Below are positions 47,901 to 55,460 of a DNA stretch of 64,000 nt, one piece after another. The stretch is from positions 186,001 to 250,000 of the forward strand of contig NZ_WJIB01000009.1 of assembly GCF_019400745.1 (NCBI RefSeq), given 5' to 3'. The notes under the pieces were generated by a model that was not told the DNA's origin, did no database searches, and saw only the letters and a list, made by a program, of their open reading frames with translations. The position numbers and the translations under genes are program-made. Numbering within the stretch: position 1 is the first letter of the stretch; the number at the start of each line of letters is the position of its first letter. The DNA comes from Cohnella sp. CFH 77786. Lineage in GTDB: Bacteria > Bacillota > Bacilli > Paenibacillales > Paenibacillaceae.

Positions 47901-48000
47901 CATATTAGCCGGGGGGATCGAGAGCAGCGCATGGCGCGACAAGCTTGCGGAAGTGCAAACTGAGATTGACAGGCTTGCGAAGTTCGTTTTCTGGAAGTGA
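44911..48000 (+). CDS. Cytosolic zinc-ribbon/TPR hybrid histidine kinase with HPt
   Basis: A protein of 1029 residues without membrane segments. The zinc ribbon (Cys8/11/27/30) and TPR-like region (about 45-375) match the diguanylate cyclase at 21476 almost block for block. After a coiled coil come HisKA ([15 protein letters not shown]), HATPase (DTGIGISEEQ, GGSGLGLAICK), a degenerate receiver (about 650-775, AGNHPIQ in place of the acidic pair), a canonical receiver ([28 protein letters not shown]) and an HPt with 'FRMVHSLKGVAANL'. The kinase half closely follows the gene at 38523. It seems to be a soluble phosphorelay kinase with an internal signal. GGAGG precedes ATG 44911. Confidence 0.92.
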   Translation: MKLIQMQCKRCQVKLIWHPDFGYIETCVYCFQLWDEKPNLSREDNRVEFYTPETFAMALDVLEGLHRPNIDAAIISALKAAEIASMLGVEELEMRAQLIHAEVMIRKGLLSEGGRILQQIKAWAESHGCAYIQARCHRHLCSFFRSIGDMPRALEHMLQSCQLLPVNALPQTRGNHLLLLGAILALNGEYDEAKRRFQETLDLATETNQLKYALITLNNMAYAEYELGNAEEAAEIIERIRQFGQKYGLPLNPRILDTIARVQILQGRYEESERTLQIVIDRRLDDQVDELDMLPECFITFAAAQRLQGAYSRSQATLDEALRLCEEHGFTGYRVSIMEEQAELYAASGRYQEAYKELRKFHSESEKLRSKEREARAKILQAVFETEEAKRASEYYMKKRLEADEANRAKGQFLARMSHEIRTPLNAIIGLAYLLQKTELTHVQKDYLAKIHSSSQTLLGMVNDVLDFSKIESGQLKLEQIPFQLTDIMNRIADILSLSAGQKSVEIIIEKDPGVPPAFIGDPFRIEQVILNLCNNALKFTNDGYVLLSIGLIARQEDKQAAWISFSITDTGIGISEEQLQVLFTPFTQADISMSRRYGGSGLGLAICKLLAQSMGGDIEVESRIAHGSKFTFKLPLKVLNRQTEFIQRTVYEGYRVIFAGNHPIQREVMERKLSSLGFTPHTLASCEAMFGELQSAMSGDIQLLIADSELEGLGDAEWTKLMELAKEKKIKVLELMTATEENYKRCERHQADAMLTKPATSSRLLDTLEIIFGRKHLHVPPTNEPVPVTNAATKGHLLVAEDNEINQIVIRELLQQLGYSVTIAGSGAETMELLNQQPWEAVLMDLHMPEMDGFATVRKIRSKKEYNRIPVIALTANVMKKDHEKCLEDGMNDILTKPVEIGRLSEVLGKWVRLHCLLSIEGLDAEKAIRQMDGKAYILQYALGQFKQHYRTFQSDVEKKLPIDRDSVFRMVHSLKGVAANLYAEPLLAATSELEAILAGGIESSAWRDKLAEVQTEIDRLAKFVFWK

Positions 48001-48103
48001 GGTTTGTATTTCTGCTGGATGGAGGTATTCAACATTTCATCCTCTCCCTATGCCTTAAAAAGGGACCGGTCTGGGCGCGGTTGACGCCAGTTCAAAGTTT
48101 ATA

Positions 48104-48145
48104 GAAAAAAAAGACTCATCTGTCCTGCCCAGACAGATGGGTCTT
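48104..48145 (-). terminator. Strong terminator of the PHP gene
   Basis: AAGACTCATCTGTC (48111-48124) pairs with GACAGATGGGTCTT (48132-48145) over a 7-base loop. Read on the minus strand it ends in eight T, so it mainly serves the PHP phosphatase gene, though it can also stop the hybrid kinase transcript. Confidence 0.88.
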
Positions 48146-48150
48146 ACTGT

Positions 48151-48963
48151 TTACAAAGGGACGATCACTTTGCGCTTCTGCCGGTAATACACCCAACGGG
48201 TGAATCCGATTTCCTTGAGGCGTTTGCGGACGAGCTCCCACTCGTCGCCGACGCGGTGCGGGACGTGGGCGTCCGATCCGAACGTCACGTCCGCGCCGTA
48301 ATGGAGTGCCCGCTCGAGCATTTCATCGGACGGATACCAGCCGCCTACGTCTTTGGTTTTGCCGCTCGTGTTGATTTCCAGCGCGATGTCGTTGTCCACG
48401 ACCGCTTGGAACACGGCGTCGATCTCGGCTTCCGCACCTAGAATGTCGGAGAAAGCGGGATAGTAGCCCTTCATGGCGTCGATATGGCCCAGGATTTGAA
48501 AAAGCCCGGCGTTCGCGGACTCCCGGATCAAGCGGTAATATTCCTTCTTGTCCTCGACCTTCTCGCTCTCGCTTAGCTTCTTCCACCGGTTTCGGTTGAA
48601 AATGCTGATTCCGCGCGTTTGATGGACGGAGCCGATGATGTAGTCGAAGGGGTACGGCTCGTAAGCTGCCCGGTATTCGTCGATTTCGTCCCGGAAGAAG
48701 TCCGATTCGACGCCGAGCAGCACCTCGATCCGGCCGCCGTATTTCTCCTTGAGCCGCAGCACTTCTTCCACATAGCGGGAGAACTCGCTTTTGGCCATCG
48801 CGATCCCGGGATGGGGATGGTCCTCTGCCTTGGCGAAGTAAGGGGAATGGTCGGAAATGCCGATCGCCGTCAGGCCCGCATCCATCGCCGCACGAATGTA
48901 GGCCTCGATGTTCCCCTCCGCATGTCCGCAACGCTCATGATGGGTGTGCAAATCGAATTTCAT
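48151..48963 (-). CDS. PHP-domain phosphatase, histidinol-phosphatase (HisJ/HisK) type
   Basis: A protein of 270 residues with PHP metal motifs: DLHTHHERCGHAEG at the N-terminus, GISDHSP, GSVHQT, GHIDAMKG and FGSDAHVP near the C-terminus. The length and motifs fit the HisJ/HisK group that dephosphorylates histidinol phosphate in histidine synthesis, but no his gene is near, so the substrate is inferred. The start ATG 48963 follows GAGGAGG. A damaged copy of codons near the C-terminus lies at 12019-12177. Confidence 0.85.
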   Translation of the reverse strand: MKFDLHTHHERCGHAEGNIEAYIRAAMDAGLTAIGISDHSPYFAKAEDHPHPGIAMAKSEFSRYVEEVLRLKEKYGGRIEVLLGVESDFFRDEIDEYRAAYEPYPFDYIIGSVHQTRGISIFNRNRWKKLSESEKVEDKKEYYRLIRESANAGLFQILGHIDAMKGYYPAFSDILGAEAEIDAVFQAVVDNDIALEINTSGKTKDVGGWYPSDEMLERALHYGADVTFGSDAHVPHRVGDEWELVRKRLKEIGFTRWVYYRQKRKVIVPL

Positions 48964-49025
48964 GAATCGGTTCCTCCTCTAATAGGGAGTTTGACGGACC
49001 GCTCAAACTCTCCCCGCTCGCGCGT

Positions 49026-49928
49026 TCACTCGCTTCCGATGAACTGGTCCTCCGGCATGCCCTTCAAATCGCTTAAAAACTGACGCATGGCACTGTTCAC
49101 GTACCGTCCGGATTTGGTGATGACCCCTACCGGGTGACTGACCTCCAGCTCGTGGACGGGGATCATCTTTAACGTTCCCCGTTTCACCTCGCCTGCAATC
49201 GACAGCTTCGAGACGACTGCCGCGCCCAGCCCCATTTCCGCCATCCGTTTGACCTCTTCGCTGCTGTTCAGCTCCATGACGATGTTCGGCTGGATTTGAT
49301 GATCACGGAAAATCCGGTCCACGAAGCGTCGTCCAAGCGTGTCAGGGGACAATAGGATCAGCGGGATGTCTTTCAGCATCCCGATCGTCACGTTCTTCGC
49401 GGCCGCAAGCGCATGGTTCGGGGATACGACCAACTCGAACGTGTCGTAATACAGGATCGACGTTTCCACCTGCGGGCTCTTGTCGGACAAGTAGCCGATC
49501 CCGATATCGACGGTGCCGTTCTCCACGCTGGCGAGCACTTGGGAGGACGGCATCGACTGGATGGACGTTTTGATGAGCGGGAACTGATTTTGAAAATAAG
49601 AGAGAACCCTCGGCAAAATCTGGATGGCGATCGACGTCGTCGTTCCGAGCACGATGTGGCCCTGCGGGACTTGGTTCAAGTCCGACAGTTTCTGTTTCAG
49701 TTCCTCGACGATCCCCAGAATCCGTTCGGCGTGTTCCAGGAAAACTTTGCCGCGGTCGGTCAGCGTCACGGGGTGGTTCCGGTCGACGAGCACCGCCTTG
49801 AATTCGTCTTCGAGGCTTTTGATCTGGGCGGACACCGCGGGCTGCGTCAGGTTGAGCAGTTCGCCGGCCTTGCGGAAACTGAGCGTCCGGGATATCGTAA
49901 GCAGCGTTTCCAGCTGACTGATGTTCAA
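49026..49928 (-). CDS. LysR-family transcriptional regulator
   Basis: A protein of 300 residues: N-terminal winged helix ('LETLLTISRTLSFRKAGELL', 'TQPAVSAQIKSLEDEF') and a periplasmic-binding-like effector domain. The start is set at TTG 49928 (MNISQLETLL, the usual LysR beginning) with GGGAGG 7 bases upstream; an ATG at 49961 would add 11 residues without a ribosome binding site. It is divergent from the efflux operon at 50110 and could co-regulate it. The effector is unknown. Confidence 0.88.
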   Translation of the reverse strand: MNISQLETLLTISRTLSFRKAGELLNLTQPAVSAQIKSLEDEFKAVLVDRNHPVTLTDRGKVFLEHAERILGIVEELKQKLSDLNQVPQGHIVLGTTTSIAIQILPRVLSYFQNQFPLIKTSIQSMPSSQVLASVENGTVDIGIGYLSDKSPQVETSILYYDTFELVVSPNHALAAAKNVTIGMLKDIPLILLSPDTLGRRFVDRIFRDHQIQPNIVMELNSSEEVKRMAEMGLGAAVVSKLSIAGEVKRGTLKMIPVHELEVSHPVGVITKSGRYVNSAMRQFLSDLKGMPEDQFIGSE

Positions 49929-50032
49929 ATGACCGCCTCCCGCATTGAATAAATTTATCATGTTAATTAAAACGGATTAAAAGGTTTTCTCAGTTTATTA
50001 TAGGCTTTTTACGATGCGGTAGCAAAAGTCGG

Positions 50033-50086
50033 TTGTTTTTTACTCAAATTTGAGTAAAATAGCAAACGGGTATTCAAATTTGAGTA
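50033..50086 (+). promoter_or_regulatory. Efflux-operon promoter with two palindromic operators
   Basis: TACTCAAATTTGAGTA (50041-50056) and TATTCAAATTTGAGTA (50071-50086) are near-identical palindromes placed exactly 30 bp apart, about three helical turns. A possible -35 TTGTTT (50033-50038) and -10 TAAAAT (50055-50060) with 16-bp spacing place the first operator between the promoter boxes and the second over the early transcript. This is a classic repressor layout. The PadR-type protein encoded at the end of the operon is the likeliest ligand-responsive repressor; the divergent LysR protein is the alternative. Confidence 0.75.
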
Positions 50087-50109
50087 TGCGTCAGAGGAGG
50101 AAGTGCGAA

Positions 50110-51690
50110 TTGGATTCCAATAAAAGCAACGTCAAGCTTGTGGTCGCCGGGTTGCTGCTCGGACTGTTCATGGCCGCGCTCGACCAGACGATCGTCTCGA
50201 CGGCGATGGCGACCATCATCAAGAAGCTTGGAGGGATGGAAAGCTTCATCTGGGTCTATTCCGCTTATATGATCGCGATGGTCGTTTCGACTCCCATCCT
50301 GGGCAAGCTCTCCGATATGTACGGGAGAAAGAGGTTTTTCCTCATGGGCCTGGTCCTGTTCGTCCTCGGCTCCATCCTGTGCGGAACGGCGATCAATATG
50401 AACCAGCTTATCGTTTATCGCGCGATTCAAGGGATCGGCGGAGGGGCGCTCATGCCGATTGTGTTCACCATTATTTTCGACCTGTTCCCGGCGGAGAAAC
50501 GCGGGAAAATGATGGGCCTCTTCGGCGCGGTGTTCGGCATCTCGAGCGTGTTCGGCCCGATCATGGGCGGGGCGATCACCGACAACATCAGCTGGCGCTG
50601 GATCTTCTACATTAACGTTCCGATCGGCATACTGGCGTTCCTGTTCATTTTGCAGGCTTATCATGAAACCAAGAACGCGCGGAAACAAATCATCGACTGG
50701 ACGGGAGCGATTCTGCTGACGGGGGCGATTCTCTGCCTCATGTTCGGTCTCGAGCTCGGAGGGACGGAAGGCTGGGCCTGGAGCTCTTGGAACACGATCT
50801 CCCTGTTCGTCGGTTCGGGCGTCCTGTTGCTGCTCTTCCTGCTAGCGGAGACCAAGGCCAAGGATCCGATCGTGAAGCTGGATCTGTTCCGGAACCGCGT
50901 GTTCACGAGCAGCATGATGATCAGCATGCTGTACGGCGGAACGATGATGGCGGGCGCGACGTACATCCCGATTTTCATGCAGGGCGTTTTCCGCTTGAGC
51001 GCAACCCAGACGAGCACCGTGCTCATTCCGATGATGCTCGGGGTCGTGCTCAGCAGCCAGATCGGCGGCCGGATCGCGGCCAAGTTCCGGTTCCGGGACG
51101 TCATGATCGTGTCCGGTCTCACGCTGCTGGCAGGAATGTCCATGCTCGGCTTCGAACTCGATACGTCGACCAGCCGCTTCGTGGTCACGCTGTACATGAT
51201 CGTCGTCGGTCTCGGTATCGGCGTTTCCTTCTCGCTCCTGAACATTTCCACGCTCAATGCCGTTCCTCCTCAGAACAAAGGCTCGGCCTCGTCGCTGATC
51301 ACCTTTTTCCGGACAATCGGCTCGGCCCTGGGCGTGACCGTGTTCGGAACGCTGCAGAAGCATGATTTCCAAGCGGGCATTCAGCAGTTGCCGAACTTGA
51401 ATCCGCAAATGGCGGAGCAAATCAAGGGAGGCCAAGCGCTGCTCGATCCGGATGTCCAGGCGAGAATCGGGCTCTCCCCCGATGCGGTCCACCTGATGCT
51501 GGCGAAGCTCGCCGATTCGATCGTGTTCATTTTCCAATGGGCGGTCATATTGCCGGTTGCGGCGCTGCTGTTCGCTCTGCTCATGGGGCGGGCCCGCCTC
51601 GCCGTCCAGGCCCGGCCGGGCACTCCAGGCAATACGGGACCGAGGGACGACGCCGCCGGCAAGCCGGAGCCTTCCTTCCACGGGGGGTGA
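50110..51690 (+). CDS. DHA2-family MFS multidrug exporter (EmrB/QacA-like)
   Basis: A protein of 526 residues with about 14 membrane helices, the DHA2 number. Motif A-like '[13 protein letters not shown]' and motif C-like '[17 protein letters not shown]' are visible, with '[14 protein letters not shown]' in helix 1 (family D1 motif). It would exchange drugs or toxic compounds for protons. TTG 50110 is the start: AGAGGAGG lies 9 bases upstream, downstream of the second operator. The PadR gene follows after 6 bases, so the two form one operon. Confidence 0.9.
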   Translation: MDSNKSNVKLVVAGLLLGLFMAALDQTIVSTAMATIIKKLGGMESFIWVYSAYMIAMVVSTPILGKLSDMYGRKRFFLMGLVLFVLGSILCGTAINMNQLIVYRAIQGIGGGALMPIVFTIIFDLFPAEKRGKMMGLFGAVFGISSVFGPIMGGAITDNISWRWIFYINVPIGILAFLFILQAYHETKNARKQIIDWTGAILLTGAILCLMFGLELGGTEGWAWSSWNTISLFVGSGVLLLLFLLAETKAKDPIVKLDLFRNRVFTSSMMISMLYGGTMMAGATYIPIFMQGVFRLSATQTSTVLIPMMLGVVLSSQIGGRIAAKFRFRDVMIVSGLTLLAGMSMLGFELDTSTSRFVVTLYMIVVGLGIGVSFSLLNISTLNAVPPQNKGSASSLITFFRTIGSALGVTVFGTLQKHDFQAGIQQLPNLNPQMAEQIKGGQALLDPDVQARIGLSPDAVHLMLAKLADSIVFIFQWAVILPVAALLFALLMGRARLAVQARPGTPGNTGPRDDAAGKPEPSFHGG

Positions 51691-51696
51691 GCCGGC

Positions 51697-52293
51697 TTGT
51701 CCGTGAAGTTGCTTGCATTGGGGCTGCTGATGGAACGGGACAGACATCCTTACGAAATCCGGCAGACCATCAAGGATCGGAATTGGCACGTTACGTTCAG
51801 GGTCCGGGACGGTTCGCTGTATTACGCGGTCGATCAGATGCGGGAGGACGGCTTGATCGAAGCGGCGGAAGTCATTCCGGTTCCGGGGGACAACCGCCCC
51901 GACAAGACGGTTTACCGCATCACGGAGAAGGGGAAAGAAGCTTTTCTCGATTTGCTGTACGGACAGCTCGGGGAATCCCATTACCCGTTTCATCCGTTCT
52001 TCCCCGCGCTGCCGTTCATCCGGCATGGAGATACGGCCTTGACGGCGGAGTTCGCATTGCGCCAACTGGAGGCGTGCGAAGCCCGGATCGAACGCATGAA
52101 AGCCGTCATCGAGCTGAAGCAGGATTATCTGCCTAAAGGGGCGCTCCATCTGCTTCGCGGGATTCTCCGGTTCAGCGAGACGGAGCGCGATTGGCTGAAG
52201 GACGTGCTGGCCGACGCGGAATCGGGCGCGCTCGGGGATCCGTGCTGGTCGCCGGAAGGTCTGCTGGAGCTCGAGAAGCGGAACAAGAACTGA
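51697..52293 (+). CDS. PadR-family transcriptional regulator
   Basis: A protein of 198 residues: N-terminal winged helix ('LLALGLLMERDRHPYEIRQT', 'GSLYYAVDQMREDGLIEA', 'YRITEKGKEAF') and a C-terminal helical dimerisation domain, the PadR subfamily-2 size. Such repressors usually control the adjacent efflux gene and themselves. The start is TTG 51697 with GGGGGGTGAG upstream. It is co-transcribed with the exporter; the paired operators upstream of the operon are its expected sites. Confidence 0.88.
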   Translation: MSVKLLALGLLMERDRHPYEIRQTIKDRNWHVTFRVRDGSLYYAVDQMREDGLIEAAEVIPVPGDNRPDKTVYRITEKGKEAFLDLLYGQLGESHYPFHPFFPALPFIRHGDTALTAEFALRQLEACEARIERMKAVIELKQDYLPKGALHLLRGILRFSETERDWLKDVLADAESGALGDPCWSPEGLLELEKRNKN

Positions 52294-52298
52294 TTATG

Positions 52299-52339
52299 CC
52301 TTGCCTCTCCGGACTCCATTCCGGGAGGCGAGGTTTTTT
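52299..52339 (+). terminator. Terminator of the efflux operon
   Basis: CCTTGCCTCTCCGG pairs with CCGGGAGGCGAGG, allowing one bulge and a G-U pair, and is followed by TTTTTT. The 51-bp repeat array begins a few bases later. Confidence 0.75.
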
Positions 52340-52344
52340 GCGTC

Positions 52345-53370
52345 TCCGCCGTAATGGCGGGAGAACGGGGGAGTAGAGGCACAAAAATACCTTAACTCCG
52401 CCGAAAGGGCGGGAGAACGGAGGAGTAGAGGCACAAAACACCTTAACTCCGCCGAAAGGGCGGGAGATCGGAGGAGTAGAGGCACAAAATACCTTAACTC
52501 TCCCGAAAGGGCGGGAGAACGGAGGAGTAGAGGCACAAAATACCTTAACTCCGCCGAAATGGCGGGAGAACGGGGGAGTTGAGACACAAAAATACCTTAA
52601 CTCCGCCGAAAGGGCGGGAGAACGGAGGAGTAGAGGCACAAAATGCCTTAACCCCGCCCAAATGGCGGGAGAACGGAGGAGTAGAGGAACAAAATGCCTT
52701 AACTCCGCCGAAAGGGCGGGAGAACGGAGGAGTAGAGGCACAAAATACCGTAACTCCGCCGAAAGGGCGGGAGAACGGGGGAGTAGAGGCACAAAATACC
52801 TTAACTCCGCCGAAAGAGCGGGAGAACGGGGGAGTAGAGGCACAAAATGCCTTAACTCCGCCGAAATGGCGGGAGAACGGGGGAGTAGAGGCACAAAATG
52901 CCTTAACTCCGCCGTAATGGCGGGAGATCGGAGGAGTAGAGGCACAAAATACCTTAACTCCGCCGTAATGGCGGGAGAACGGGGGAGTAGAGGCACAAAA
53001 TACCTTAACTCCGCCGAAAGGGCGGGAGAACGGAGGAGTAGAGGCACAAAATACCTTAACTCCGCCGTAATGGCGGGAGAACGGGGGAGTAGAGGCACAA
53101 TATGCCTTAACTCCGCCGAAAGGGCGGGAGAACGGGGGAGTAGAGGCACAAAATACTTAACTCCGCCGAAATGGCGGGAGAACGGGGGAGTAGAGGCACA
53201 AAATACCTTAACTCCGCCGAAATGGCGGGAGAACGGAGGAGTAGAGGCACAAAATACCTTAACTCCGCCGAAAGAGCGGGAGAACGGGGGAGTAGAGGCA
53301 CAAAATGCCTTAACTCCGCCGAAATGGGCGGGAGAACGGGGGAGTAGAGGCACAAAATACCTTAACTCCA
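52345..53370. repeat. Minisatellite: about 20 tandem copies of a 51-bp unit
   Basis: The marker AGAGGC (with two variant copies) recurs 20 times between 52375 and 53346, nearly always 51 bases apart; single-base slips give 52 or 50 four times. Each unit contains CTCCGCC and GGCGGGAG arms that can pair around GAAA(G/T), plus GGAGGAGT facing ACTCCGCC. Because 51 is a multiple of three, frames stay open on both strands (17-residue peptide repeats), but no start has a ribosome binding site, so I treat the array as non-coding. There are no unique spacers, so it is not CRISPR. Confidence 0.93.
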
Positions 53371-53509
53371 TCGCGTTTGCTTGTCAGCCATCACGCGTGC
53401 CTTATTCTTTGGCGAATTTTAATGATGACTTCACGAAAAAACCAAAGGAAAAACGGATCACGGGGTTGAATGCCTTATGAGGATGACTAAGCAATTCGGG
53501 AGGGAGAGT

Positions 53510-53623
53510 CGCGATTGCGCGGTTTATGAATATGAACTCAGAACGAACGAGTTTCGGATGAGGGAGTTCGCGATCGTAGACCCGCAAGGATATACGATCG
53601 GCTGTGGCGAATCGTTGATCTGA
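53510..53623 (+). pseudogene. C-terminal remnant of a VOC (glyoxalase/bleomycin-resistance) gene
   Basis: The 37-codon stretch ends 'MREFAIVDPQGYTIGCGESL' before TGA 53621, the typical last strand of VOC-fold proteins (REFAxxDPDGYxxxFGE). Upstream the frame lacks the rest of the domain and any start. It sits just after the 51-bp array, which may have replaced the missing part. Confidence 0.6.
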
Positions 53624-54011
53624 GAAACGGTTAAGATTAGTAAATCGATCTAGAATTACCGCTATGTATTGAAACATCGCAACTCATGATATTCTACTCG
53701 ATGACTCTCGCTTGGGCAGCCTTATGGAACTCAGCGCCGTTATTTTAATCGAAAACAGCGGATCGTTATACCTAACGGAACTGGAAGCCCTTATTTGTCT
53801 TCAAACAGGCATTTTTCCCTCGAAATCCGTCTCATAAGCGCATCTGGTTCCGTTAGATTCGTTAATGTAACCGAAAAGGACCGAATAACGGCTGTAAGTT
53901 CCGATAGTTCGGGCTCGACATGCCTACATGAAGCATCGCAGAAGCATCAATTGTTAGGGAATCTACAAATCGATCTACTAACCTGTAAATGACGGAGGGG
54001 ACGAATCGCGC
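53624..54011. other. Non-coding region with inverted repeat
   Basis: No gene was recognised. CTAACGGAAC (53772-53781) and GTTCCGTTAG (53847-53856) form a perfect 10-bp inverted repeat 65 bases apart, possibly the ends of a small palindromic element. GGAGGGGA before 54012 is the ribosome binding site of the next gene. Confidence 0.5.
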
Positions 54012-55271
54012 ATGTGGGACGATCGCAAGGCAGTTCGGTCTTGGGTGATGTACGATTGGGCCAATTCGGCGTTCGCGACGACGATAATGGCGGCGGTGAT
54101 GCCGATTTATTACCAGAAGGCCATCGGAGGCACGGATGCGGGGTGGGCGTTCACCCAGACCGCATCCGCGATCATCATCGCGGTGCTGGCTCCGCTGCTC
54201 GGCGCGATGGCGGATTATTCGGGCAACAAGAAGGCTTACTTGCGTCTATTTACGTTTATCGGAGCGGCGGCCAGCTTATGTCTGGCGATTCCGGGCAAGG
54301 GCGACGTTCTATTCGCTTCGCTGCTTGTTATCTTGGGCATGATCGGATTCGGCGGCGGTGGCACCTTTTACGATGCGCTGTTGAACGACGTGGCGTCGCC
54401 GGCGAACCGGGAGAAGGTCAGCGCGCGCGGGTTTGCGATGGGTTACTTGGGCGGGGGCGTGCTGCTGGCCGTCAATCTGCTGCTCATTCTGAAGCCCGGC
54501 CTGTTCGGGCTAGGAGAAGGTACGGCCCCTTCGCAAATCTCGTTCGCGATGGTCGGGGTCTGGTGGCTGCTGTTCTCCATTCCGTTGTTCCGCAACGTCC
54601 GGGAAGGCGCTGTTGCACCAAATGGGAGTCTGGGGAGCCAAGTCCGCGAAGGGTTCAAACGGCTCGGGGAAACGTTCCGCCAAATCCGGCATTACCCGGA
54701 GCTGTGGAAATTCATGATCGCGTACTGGTTTTTCTTCGACGGGGTGAACACGGTCATCGTCATGGCGACGAGCTATGGGACGACGATCGGCATCAAGGAC
54801 AAGGATTTGATCACCGCTCTGCTGATTACACAATTCGTCGGTTTCCCGGCTACCGTGGCGTTTGGCGCACTGACGGGCAAGCTGGGCAGCAAAACGATGT
54901 TGTACGCTTCGATGGTCATGTACGTGGTGATCGTCGTGCTCGGATTTTTCATGAAAAACGCGTTGCATTTTTACGTGCTGGCGGGGTTAGTGGGACTGGT
55001 TCAGGGGGGATCGCAGGCGACGGCGCGCGCGATTTACAGCCGGTTGATCCCGCCTGCCCGCACGGCGGAGTTCAATGGATTCCTCACGTTCACCAGCCGG
55101 TTTTTCTCGTTCGGCGGCCCGCTGGTGTTCGCGCTGGTCAAAGTGTTTACCGACTCCAGCCGGTATGCCATCCTGGCAGTCGCGTTCTTCTTCGTCGCCG
55201 CGATGGCGGTGCTCACGTTCGTGAACCTGGCCAAAGGGGAACGGGAGGCCTCGCGCGCGTTCGAAGGCTGA
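54012..55271 (+). CDS. UMF1/Atg22-like MFS transporter
   Basis: A protein of 419 residues with about 12 membrane helices. The N-terminal 'SWVMYDWANSAFATTIMAAV' and 'LGAMADYSGNKKAYL' are signatures of the UMF1 group, which is related to yeast Atg22; 'YWFFFDGVNTV' opens the second half. The transported compound is not known for bacterial members. GGAGGGGA lies about 9 bases before ATG 54012. It stands alone between two repeat-rich regions. Confidence 0.88.
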   Translation: MWDDRKAVRSWVMYDWANSAFATTIMAAVMPIYYQKAIGGTDAGWAFTQTASAIIIAVLAPLLGAMADYSGNKKAYLRLFTFIGAAASLCLAIPGKGDVLFASLLVILGMIGFGGGGTFYDALLNDVASPANREKVSARGFAMGYLGGGVLLAVNLLLILKPGLFGLGEGTAPSQISFAMVGVWWLLFSIPLFRNVREGAVAPNGSLGSQVREGFKRLGETFRQIRHYPELWKFMIAYWFFFDGVNTVIVMATSYGTTIGIKDKDLITALLITQFVGFPATVAFGALTGKLGSKTMLYASMVMYVVIVVLGFFMKNALHFYVLAGLVGLVQGGSQATARAIYSRLIPPARTAEFNGFLTFTSRFFSFGGPLVFALVKVFTDSSRYAILAVAFFFVAAMAVLTFVNLAKGEREASRAFEG

Positions 55272-55460
55272 GCGGCGCAGGGCAGGGCAATGTAAAGATG
55301 TGAAGATGGATTGTGAGGAGTGCGGAAGCGTAGGATGAGATCGGGGATGGTTGTTCGCACTCTCCTCGATCTCACCGCTACGATCAAGAGGGAATATCGA
55401 ATTTTTCGTGTAAATCCTCAGACAGATAAGAATTCGTTCCTCCTCCAAACCGCTATATTA
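55272..55460. other. Short intergenic region
   Basis: Nothing recognisable was seen between the UMF1 gene and the 50-bp repeat array; no clear terminator hairpin is present. Confidence 0.4.

Noticed and set aside
12300..48000. A GEMM-type c-di-GMP riboswitch in the signalling island
   Set aside because: I looked in the intergenic gaps for the conserved ACGCAAAGCC-type core and found none. A covariance-model search would settle it.
52172..53371. Long open frames on both strands through the 51-bp array (up to 399 codons)
   Set aside because: They follow from a period that is a multiple of three. None has a ribosome binding site, and the minus frame runs into the antisense of the PadR gene.
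54014..55303. 429-codon plus-strand frame overlapping the UMF1 transporter
   Set aside because: Arg/Gly-rich translation without membrane helices or motifs; the UMF1 frame has clear family signatures and the ribosome binding site.
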